NCBI GenBank assembly: GCA_002306745.1
Contig: DBSW01000114.1
Location: 1-19,798, forward strand
Direction of reading: 5' to 3'
Source of the DNA: Dehalococcoidia bacterium UBA1332
Lineage (GTDB): Bacteria; Chloroflexota; Dehalococcoidia; Lucifugimonadales; Lucifugimonadaceae
Length of the DNA: 19,798 bases
Made by a program: the position numbers and the translations under genes. Below are positions 1 through 7,401 of this stretch, piece after piece. Within the stretch, counting starts at the first letter, position 1. Each line of letters opens with the position of its first letter. The notes under the pieces were generated by a model. It searched no databases. It had not been told where the DNA came from and saw only the letters and a list, made by a program, of their open reading frames with translations.

Positions 1-1558
1 CTATAAGGTCGGCGTCTTTAAATTTAACTCCTGGCGGTGAATCTCGGTCATCAAATAGTACTTCATAGCCTATATGTTGCAGTTCTTTGTACAAATACTC
101 CGCTTTTTTAGATATTTCCGAATCATCGAGATTTAATCCGGCAAGATATACATCGTAAGGAGCAATAGATCGCGGAAGTATCATGCCGAAATCATCATGA
201 TTTGCTTCTACAGCAGCAGCTAACAAGCGTCCTACCCCGATTCCATAACAGCCCATCAATATCTCGTTTTGACCCCCATCTTCATCGGTATATTCAGCTG
301 CCATCTTAGATGAATAAACATTACCCAGTTTGAACACATGACCGACTTCGATACCTCGCCGTGCAATTAGCTTGCCCTTTCCATCAGGTGATAAATACCC
401 TTTCTTAGCTTCGGCAATATCACCGATAATGTCAGCTTTGAAGTCTCGACCTAAATTTACATTTCGTAAATGAAAACCTTCTCGATTAGCACCAGCTAGA
501 TAATTAGACCCCATTGTTATTGAGTCATCTACGACACTTTTAATTTTCTCGAGCCCTACAGCTGAAGCAGAACCAGAAATCAATCCTGCATTCTTCACTT
601 CTTCCTGTGTAGCCAAACGAGGTTCTGATCCACCAAGTAAATTACGCAGCTTTGTTTCGTTCACTTCGTAATCGCCACGAATTGTGACGATAACGATATC
701 TTCATCAACAAGGTAAAAAACAGCCTTAGCTGTTTTCGATTTCGATACGCCCTCAGCCTTGGCTAATTCTTCAATGGTTTTCAACCCCGATGTGGGGAAC
801 TCTTCTATTTCTTTTAAATCTCCAACTGGAAACTGTTTTTTGATAAATGTCGCCTTCTCTACATTAGCGGCGTAATCACTTTCGTTTGACATCAAAATCG
901 TATCTTCACCACTGTCTGTAAGTAAAACAAATTCATTCGAATCTTTACCACCAATTCCACCAGAATCAGCCTCCACCATAACCACTTCAACCCCACATCG
1001 TTCAAAAATTCTGTGATACGCCGTAACCATTGCCTTGAAACTTCGATCCAATCCTTCCTCATCCGCATCAAATGAATAGGCATCTTTCATTTCAAATTCT
1101 CGGACGCGTAGTAAGCCACCACGCGGACGGGTTTCGTCACGAAATTTAGTCTGAATCTGGTAAATAGTGAAGGGCAGGTCACGATAACTAGTAACACTAG
1201 CTCGTACCATAGCGGTTGCGGTTTCCTCATGAGTAGGAGCGATAACCATTTCGCGCTCACGTCGATCTTCGAAACTAGCTAAAGGAGGTACGAAAGTGCT
1301 TGCTCTACCAGACTCCTCCCAGAGGCTGCGCGGCTGAACCACAGGCATGTTGATTTCTTGCCCGCCAACTCGATCCATTTCCTCACGTATGATGTTACGA
1401 ATCTTAGTGACCGAACGGTTACCTAATGGCTGAAGGCTAAATATCCCAGCAGCGATTTGCTGAATAAAACCTGCTCGTATCAGTAGCTGATGACTAATAT
1501 TTTCAGCGTCTCCGGGTGCCTGACGAAGGGTTTTTCCAAATAGTTGGGAACTTCTCAT
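1..1558 (-). CDS. proS: Prolyl-tRNA synthetase, C-terminus cut by the window edge
   Basis: Class II aminoacyl-tRNA synthetase that charges tRNA-Pro in the cytoplasm. The reading frame is open from an ATG at 1558 to the left edge, about 519 codons, and no stop is reached. The N-terminus (MRSSQLFGKTLRQAPGDAE) is typical of bacterial-type ProRS. Motif 2 starts near residue 137 (TKFRDETRPRGGLLRVREF) and motif 3 near residue 435 (MGCYGIGVGRLLAA). Between them lies the YbaK-like editing insertion, roughly residues 220-390, with GVSKSKTAKAVFY. The anticodon-binding domain has begun at the edge; about 50 residues are probably missing. The ATG at 1558 is the first start after an in-frame TAG upstream. 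No clear Shine-Dalgarno is visible. It is divergent from imuB and shares a 508-base intergenic region with it. Identification is secure from the motifs. Confidence 0.97.
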   Translation of the reverse strand, partial: MRSSQLFGKTLRQAPGDAENISHQLLIRAGFIQQIAAGIFSLQPLGNRSVTKIRNIIREEMDRVGGQEINMPVVQPRSLWEESGRASTFVPPLASFEDRREREMVIAPTHEETATAMVRASVTSYRDLPFTIYQIQTKFRDETRPRGGLLRVREFEMKDAYSFDADEEGLDRSFKAMVTAYHRIFERCGVEVVMVEADSGGIGGKDSNEFVLLTDSGEDTILMSNESDYAANVEKATFIKKQFPVGDLKEIEEFPTSGLKTIEELAKAEGVSKSKTAKAVFYLVDEDIVIVTIRGDYEVNETKLRNLLGGSEPRLATQEEVKNAGLISGSASAVGLEKIKSVVDDSITMGSNYLAGANREGFHLRNVNLGRDFKADIIGDIAEAKKGYLSPDGKGKLIARRGIEVGHVFKLGNVYSSKMAAEYTDEDGGQNEILMGCYGIGVGRLLAAAVEANHDDFGMILPRSIAPYDVYLAGLNLDDSEISKKAEYLYKELQHIGYEVLFDDRDSPPGVKFKDADLI

Positions 1559-1884
1559 TTTAATCGGTTTATTCTTTGTCCGTTTTTCGCCGGATCCGTC
1601 ATCCGACTATCAAAAGCAGTAACGACAGTGAATACTATCGAAAAAACTCGTACTCTCAGACTACAGGGTGTTAATGCCCTTGTAACGCAAACCTTGTACC
1701 GATTGCTAAAAATACGTTACACAATAATTTAATAAAACACTCTCATGACATATATTGCAGACCCTTTCACGAAAAGCCAATCAACTAGCTAGCAAGTTCA
1801 ATACATGTTGTTAGCCAAACCTAATTTGTTTGAAATAGCTGTACTAATTTTCCTGATTCGATTCCAATAACAAGAAAATAGCTA

Positions 1885-1913
1885 TTGATTATATAGAACA
1901 TTTGTTCTAATAT
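1885..1913 (+). promoter_or_regulatory. Sigma-70-type promoter of imuB-dnaE2
   Basis: TTGATT at 1885-1890 (4 of 6 to the -35 consensus) is followed by exactly 17 bases and then TAATAT at 1908-1913 (4 of 6 to the -10). The 17-base spacer contains the GAAC-N4-GTTC palindrome, the usual layout of a LexA-repressed promoter. Transcription would begin near 1920. The hexamers alone would be weak evidence; their exact spacing around the operator, upstream of an SOS-type cassette, is what supports the call. Confidence 0.6.
1894..1909. promoter_or_regulatory. LexA (SOS) operator, GAAC-N4-GTTC type
   Basis: TAGAACATTTGTTCTA is an inverted repeat with perfect 6-base arms (TAGAAC/GTTCTA) around ATTT. Its core, GAACATTTGTTC at 1896-1907, matches the Gram-positive/actinobacterial LexA box GAAC-N4-GTTC. 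It sits in the spacer between the proposed -35 and -10 of imuB, so bound LexA would block RNA polymerase. imuB-dnaE2 cassettes are commonly LexA-controlled, which makes the match functionally coherent. No lexA gene is in this window. Control of proS on the other strand is possible but not indicated. Confidence 0.82.
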
Positions 1914-2066
1914 TGGTCTGCCGGCTAACATTTCGATCTAGTAACAGGAATTACAGGTTAGGCCTGTGTCGCGATAGCGAACCCATTCGCATTATCTGGT
2001 GTCACTAATTAGGTTCTATTCCTGATTCATTTTCTGCACTCCAATCCGTCACTAAGCGCGCCATAA

Positions 2067-3404
2067 ATGACACTAAAACAATCACCACTAACACACCAAA
2101 AACAAAATAAATCAATAGCATGCCTACGTATTCCTAGCTTTCCATGGCAAGTAGAGCTTATGAGAAACCCCAAGCTCGCTGATCATTCAGTGATCATTGC
2201 CGGTACAAAGCTAGACTTTGTAAAAGACTTCACAAGCATAACGCCAGGGGTGATCTCAGACACAAACTTTAAAATCAAGAATTCACTCTCAGCCCGTATT
2301 GCTGTAGCAACCTCTCCTGATCTAAACGATGTAATACTTGGGATGCCGCTCACGGAAGCAACATCACGCCACAGTGGAGTGTTGATAATTGACTACGATA
2401 AGCCACTATATGAACTAGTGTTTAACGTAATTATCGAGAATCTGGAAGATGTCATACCAGACGTAGAGTCAGTAGCCCCAGGTCTGGCATATGCCGGAAT
2501 CTGGGGACTAGAAGCACTGTATGGTAACGACGCGCAAATTGTCCGCCTTATTGCCGAAACAATCAACGGCTTTAATATTCGTATCGGTATAGCCGATAAC
2601 AAATGGCTTGCCTACACCGCCTCTCTTCTTAGTAGAGCAAACAGTGGTAGAAAAGTTACCAGTGAGCCTGGGCAATTCCTCGACAAATTTCCAGTCGAGT
2701 CACTTCCTATCCCATATCAGCTAATCAAACAATTCCATGCGTTCGGACTGACAACAATGGGTCATATCGCAGATATGCCACGAGGTGCAGTCGAGGCTCA
2801 GTTCGGCAAGATCGGTGGCACAGCTTGGGAACTCTCAAACGGTATAGACAATCGACCGCTACTAACAAAAAAAAGATTACTTAAAGTGTCCGAAAATATC
2901 GACTTCGCTAACCCTACGGTAAATATGACAACTATCGTTCTAGCTATAGAAAATCTATTAGAACGAGCATATGAAAGCTCACAACTCAACCAACGATTTG
3001 CACGTCAGGCAACTATCCAATCTCATATAGCCGAGCATGCTCCCTGGACCATGCGTGTTGCGTTCAAAGATCCGATTGGCAATAAAAATCAAGCATTACT
3101 CGCTATAAAGTCTAAGCTCAATATTTCAAAGATTCCCGGCCCTCTAGAAAACATAAACCTAACGCTTTGTGGAATAACAGGAGAGGGTGGTCAGCAAGAG
3201 TCGATCTGGAAGGAAGTGAAACGCGATACCGATCTTCATAAAACAATCCGCCAGCTTCATTCTCGATTGAGAATAACCCCTCCGGTCTACCAAATCAAAG
3301 AGCTTGAGCCCTGGTCAAGAATTCCTGAGCGCAGGTATGCCTTGGTTAATCTAAACGATAGCACTTACAAAAGTGAAGTAGAAACGTTGAACAAAGTTGG
3401 CTAG
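2067..3404 (+). CDS. imuB: ImuB: Y-family DNA polymerase homologue without catalytic carboxylates
   Basis: A 445-residue protein of the ImuB group, the adaptor that links DnaE2 to the sliding clamp during mutagenic translesion synthesis. It aligns with the Y-family palm, but the metal-binding residues are gone. The DinB motif HVDMDCFF corresponds to ACLRIPSF near residues 19-26, so both aspartates are replaced. The LDEAY motif corresponds to PGLAY (about residue 138), so the Asp-Glu pair is Gly-Leu. The little-finger region follows, and the C-terminus has EPWSRIPERRYALV, which is familiar from ImuB-like proteins. ATG 2067 is preceded directly by an in-frame TAA, so the protein cannot start earlier. 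There is no clear Shine-Dalgarno. It overlaps dnaE2 by 8 bases, which implies translational coupling. No imuA lies in front of it. Confidence 0.88.
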   Translation: MTLKQSPLTHQKQNKSIACLRIPSFPWQVELMRNPKLADHSVIIAGTKLDFVKDFTSITPGVISDTNFKIKNSLSARIAVATSPDLNDVILGMPLTEATSRHSGVLIIDYDKPLYELVFNVIIENLEDVIPDVESVAPGLAYAGIWGLEALYGNDAQIVRLIAETINGFNIRIGIADNKWLAYTASLLSRANSGRKVTSEPGQFLDKFPVESLPIPYQLIKQFHAFGLTTMGHIADMPRGAVEAQFGKIGGTAWELSNGIDNRPLLTKKRLLKVSENIDFANPTVNMTTIVLAIENLLERAYESSQLNQRFARQATIQSHIAEHAPWTMRVAFKDPIGNKNQALLAIKSKLNISKIPGPLENINLTLCGITGEGGQQESIWKEVKRDTDLHKTIRQLHSRLRITPPVYQIKELEPWSRIPERRYALVNLNDSTYKSEVETLNKVG

Positions 3405-6400
3405 AGCAGACGTAGAGTCATCAATCAAACCACTTAACACACCCAAAATCCTACGCGTACGCACCGACTCACATGGCAATCCAATTTCAGTTCAAATTCC
3501 AATAAACGTCACATCAAGAACCGAAAGAATTCGAAATTATCTAAAACGAAGCCCAAATCCTCCTAATAAACGTAAGGTAATACAAAATTCTTCATTAAGA
3601 AAACCCTTTTATCTAACATACAAAAAGTTAGTAGACGGCTCTAACTTACACAGAAAACAAAAAATCACACCACTCTCTGACGGCAAGTGGATTACTGTTG
3701 TGAAGATAGAAAATCTCTGGAAAGTGAATGACGAGTGGTGGAGAGGGCCTGATGAAGAAATAGCCCGCCTTTACTACACCATACGTCTTAGCACCGGCCA
3801 ACTAATAACCGTCTACCTCGATCTAAAAACCAGCAAATGGTATAGACAAGATGGATGGACAAACAGAGAAAGCTTTATTCGAAGCACAATTCAGCAAGAG
3901 CATACCAAACAGTTAAAAGGGCTGAAATCCAAGCCGGAGGACAGCAAAATCAAAGCGGAAATAACGAAAAGCGAGTATGCCGAACTACATGCTCATAGCA
4001 ACTATTCTTTTCAAGAGGGAGCTTCAGAATCATGGGACCTGCTTTTGACTGCGAAGCAGATTGGGATTCACGCCCTAGCGATAACCGACCATGACAACAT
4101 TAGTGGGGCCATGGAGTTTGCTCAAGTTGCAAAAGAAATCGGTGTCAAACCGATAATTGGCGTCGAAATAACCCTAAAGCGCGGAATCAATGACCCAGGA
4201 TATACCGAATACAAACCCTCGGAACGCCCCCACATAACTCTTATCGCCGAAACTACGACCGGTTACAAAAACATTTCACTACTAGTCACTCGAGCGCATA
4301 TAGATGCCAAGCAGAGAAACGACCCAAATCTCGACCCAACACTACTTTCAGATCACAGTGAAGGTGTCATCTGTCTTTCTGGTTGCCGCAAGGGAGAAAT
4401 ATCAAAACGTGTAAAAGCCGGTGAAATCACTACCGCTCGTAACACAGCGAACAAGTACATCAAGATATTCGGTAGAGATAATTTCTTCATTGAATTGCAA
4501 CAAAATCTAGTCATAGGTGACGTGGAACGCAACCGTGACATGGTGGCTATCGCAAAAGAATTAGATATCAAAGTGGTCGCCACTAATAACGCCCACTATC
4601 ACATACGCGAGCGTCATCGCTTAAACGATGCTCTAGTTGCTATAAAAAACAATAAATCGCTCGAAGCAAGTCATATGGAACGACGCCCTAATGACCAATT
4701 CTTCTTGAAACCACCAAGTGAAATGAAAGCACTCTTCGGTGAATACCCGGACGCCATCACTAACACAGTAAAAATCGCTGACAGATGCAAATTTGATATC
4801 ACGTCCGACGCTATCTACGATTTTCCATCATACGAGTTCTTGCCACATGGACACACTGAGTCAAGTTACCTAAGAGAGATTTGTGAAAAGGCAGCTGTAC
4901 GCAAATACGGCAGCATTACACCAGAAGTTAAGGATCGACTTGATCAGGAATTCAATCTTCTAGAACAACACGGTTTAGTCGGTTTTTTGCTGCAGTATTA
5001 CGACATCATACGCATAGCACGCGAGGTACAGGAAGACCTTGAATTAGTTCAACCAGGATTACCGATAGAAGAGAGCCCGCCGGGCCGAGGTCGTGGTTCA
5101 TCAGTAGCCTTACTAATTGGATATCTCACAGGTCTCTCACACATAGACCCATTGAGATTTAAGCTAAGACTCGACCGCTTTCTACCCAAAAAAATTGGAT
5201 GCGAAAACCTATCACCGCCTGATATCGACTTAGACTTCCCACGTGAGATCCGAGAAAAACTCATTTTGCGTATTCACGAACACTGGGGTTACGAACATGC
5301 CGCACTCACCGGAATGATAGCCACTTATCGGGTCCGAGGTGCAGTACGTGATCTAGGGAAGACACTCGGCATATCAAAGGACGATCTAGGAAGATTAAAT
5401 AAACGACTAGATAGCCAAATCCCAATCGAAACCTTAGCGAAGGAAATGTCAGAGCTACCTGAATTTAAAGAGCACAGCAAGACTTTCATATGGTCGATGT
5501 TATTCGATCTTGCGCAACAGTTAAACCGTTTTCCAAAATATCTTGCTCAACACCCAAGCGGAATGATCCTATCAACCCGCCCACTCTCTGAAACTGTACC
5601 TCTGCAACGTAGTGCGATTGATGGTCGGTATATCTGCCAATGGGATAAAAATACCGTCGAAGATGCAGGATTCGTGAAAATTGACTTCTTAGCGCTAGGA
5701 GCACTTTCTCAACTCACAGAAGCATTAGAACTAATCCGAAAGCAAACCGAAAAACAAATTGATATCTCACGTATAGATTTCGAAGATCAGAATGTCTACA
5801 ACGACATACAAAATGCCGACACAATCGGTGTTTTCCAAATTGAATCTGCGGCTCAAATGCAAACCGTTACTCGTATAAAGCCGCGAAACTTAACAGAAAT
5901 GGCTTGGGAAGTCAGCGCTGTTCGCCCTGGCGTCGGAGTGAACGATGGCGTGTCGATGCTTATAAGACGACACACCGGTAAAGAAACTAACTGGAAATAC
6001 GATCATCCATTAGAAGAAACAGCGTTACGCCGAACTCTGGGAGTGCCACTTTACCAAGATCAACTTGGCGAACTAGCTATACATGTAGCTGGAATGAGTG
6101 CAATTGAAGGTGATCAAATGCGACGAGCATTTACTCGCCGCAAAAATAAGCGGCATATCGATCGCTGGAAGTCAAAGTTTATAAAGGGTGCAATATCGAG
6201 AGGGGTGCCATTAAACACGGCAAAAAAAATATTAAGCAAGTTCCACGGCTTGTACCAATTTCCAGAAGCACACGCTTTTGCTTTCGGTGTGACGGCTTAC
6301 CAAATTTCGTGGCTTAAACATTACTTCCCACTAGAATTTTTTATTGGGCTTTTCAACAATCAGCCTATGGGCTTCTACAATCTGGAAACGTTAAAGGAAG

Positions 6401-7224
6401 CTGCTGTTCGTCATGGCGTAAACGTCTTAAATCCCGATGTGAATTTAAGCGATGAAAAAGCAGTTATAGAAAATGGCGCCTTACGTATGGGATTAACTCA
6501 CATAGCGCATATTAATACTTCCACGGCAACGCCTGTGATAGAAGAACGTGAAGCTGGAGGAAAGTTTATTTCGCTGGCAAATTTTATATCGAGAACTGGT
6601 TTAGAACAACGAGTACTTGATCTTATTTCAAGTGCAGGTGCATTCGATAGATTCGGGGAGGCATATGGCATATCTAGTGAAGCATCAAACATCGTAAACC
6701 GAAGGTATCTTCGATGGGAATTAGGACTACGCTATCAACCGCGTCGGGCAAAGCGAGATGGAGCCCGTCAACTCGCTTTCGAGTTACCAGTCTGCCAGGA
6801 CATGGTTAAATTACCCCCAGAATCTGATTGGGATCGAATGATCGGTGAGTACCGTGCAACCGGTGTTTATACTCAAGGGCATCTGATGCAAAAGATACGA
6901 CCGTATTTACCTAAAAACGTCATACCGAGCGAGGAAGTTAAAAATCAAAGAAATGGCGAAAGAGTCTCCGTAGCAGGACTAGTCATTAGACGACAGAAAC
7001 CAAACGGTAAAACGATCTTTATCACACTCGAAGATGAATTCGGTCACTCACCACTTATCATCTGGGAGCCAACTTATCAGCAATTCAAACTCCAAATAAA
7101 AGAATCACTACTTATCGCAACCGGATTAGTATCACGGAGAGATAGCACAATCAACATCATCGTAGAAACTATCGTCCCAATCCAAAAATCAATTCCCCAG
7201 TTGCAATCAAAAGATTGGGGCTAA
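3397..7224 (+). CDS. dnaE2: DnaE2/ImuC error-prone DNA polymerase III alpha subunit with N-terminal DUF6504-like extension
   Basis: C-family polymerase, 1275 residues, the catalytic partner of ImuB in damage-induced mutagenesis. The PHP domain starts near residue 193 (YAELHAHSNYSF, H198/H200; ITDHDNISG). The palm has PGRGRGSSVALL, PDIDLDF (D611, D613) and KIDFLALGALSQL (D763), which are the expected three carboxylates. NNQPMGFYN and the PEAHAFAFG stretch are DnaE2 hallmarks, and an OB fold is near the C-terminus. DnaE2 is usually about 1050-1090 residues. The surplus is residues 1-192, which contain RVRTDSHGNP, KVNDEWWRGP and SKWYRQDG, resembling the DUF6504 domain known beside Y-family/ImuB genes. 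The TTG at 3397 is the first start after an in-frame TGA at 3388, and no ATG or GTG lies before the extension. I infer a natural fusion; a sequencing join is unlikely because the frame is continuous. Confidence 0.93.
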   Translation: MARADVESSIKPLNTPKILRVRTDSHGNPISVQIPINVTSRTERIRNYLKRSPNPPNKRKVIQNSSLRKPFYLTYKKLVDGSNLHRKQKITPLSDGKWITVVKIENLWKVNDEWWRGPDEEIARLYYTIRLSTGQLITVYLDLKTSKWYRQDGWTNRESFIRSTIQQEHTKQLKGLKSKPEDSKIKAEITKSEYAELHAHSNYSFQEGASESWDLLLTAKQIGIHALAITDHDNISGAMEFAQVAKEIGVKPIIGVEITLKRGINDPGYTEYKPSERPHITLIAETTTGYKNISLLVTRAHIDAKQRNDPNLDPTLLSDHSEGVICLSGCRKGEISKRVKAGEITTARNTANKYIKIFGRDNFFIELQQNLVIGDVERNRDMVAIAKELDIKVVATNNAHYHIRERHRLNDALVAIKNNKSLEASHMERRPNDQFFLKPPSEMKALFGEYPDAITNTVKIADRCKFDITSDAIYDFPSYEFLPHGHTESSYLREICEKAAVRKYGSITPEVKDRLDQEFNLLEQHGLVGFLLQYYDIIRIAREVQEDLELVQPGLPIEESPPGRGRGSSVALLIGYLTGLSHIDPLRFKLRLDRFLPKKIGCENLSPPDIDLDFPREIREKLILRIHEHWGYEHAALTGMIATYRVRGAVRDLGKTLGISKDDLGRLNKRLDSQIPIETLAKEMSELPEFKEHSKTFIWSMLFDLAQQLNRFPKYLAQHPSGMILSTRPLSETVPLQRSAIDGRYICQWDKNTVEDAGFVKIDFLALGALSQLTEALELIRKQTEKQIDISRIDFEDQNVYNDIQNADTIGVFQIESAAQMQTVTRIKPRNLTEMAWEVSAVRPGVGVNDGVSMLIRRHTGKETNWKYDHPLEETALRRTLGVPLYQDQLGELAIHVAGMSAIEGDQMRRAFTRRKNKRHIDRWKSKFIKGAISRGVPLNTAKKILSKFHGLYQFPEAHAFAFGVTAYQISWLKHYFPLEFFIGLFNNQPMGFYNLETLKEAAVRHGVNVLNPDVNLSDEKAVIENGALRMGLTHIAHINTSTATPVIEEREAGGKFISLANFISRTGLEQRVLDLISSAGAFDRFGEAYGISSEASNIVNRRYLRWELGLRYQPRRAKRDGARQLAFELPVCQDMVKLPPESDWDRMIGEYRATGVYTQGHLMQKIRPYLPKNVIPSEEVKNQRNGERVSVAGLVIRRQKPNGKTIFITLEDEFGHSPLIIWEPTYQQFKLQIKESLLIATGLVSRRDSTINIIVETIVPIQKSIPQLQSKDWG

Positions 7225-7401
7225 ACACTAAAATTGAAAAGATCCTGAATACTTAAGCGTCAATACGCTACACCGCCAATCGAATTACTAAATTTATTCT
7301 GTACATAGTGTCAATGTAACGAATACAATCGCGCCCGATGGGACAGTCTTAGTGATACTGCCGTCGTTTAAGAATTCGGGACCAACAACGGAGCAAGATG
7401 C

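Larger units (their letters stand above)
1559..2066. other. Divergent proS/imuB intergenic region
   Basis: This 508-base AT-rich stretch holds the SOS promoter described separately and no convincing gene. A 62-codon plus-strand frame at 1544-1732 overlaps proS and has no recognisable domain. The transcript start predicted from the -10 would leave a leader of about 145 bases before imuB. Within that leader there are small hairpins: ACAGG/CCTGT at 1953-1967 and TCGC/GCGA at 1969-1980. There is also a longer-range complement, CAGGAAT at 1945-1951 with ATTCCTG at 2018-2024. I see no convincing proS promoter and no T-box motif. Confidence 0.6.

Noticed and set aside
1544..1732. 62-codon plus-strand frame in front of imuB
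   Set aside because: It overlaps the proS start, has no ribosome binding site or recognisable domain, and lies upstream of the SOS promoter.
7256..7269. AGCGT-CAAT-ACGCT hairpin after dnaE2
   Set aside because: Only five pairs and no T run after it, too weak to call a terminator.
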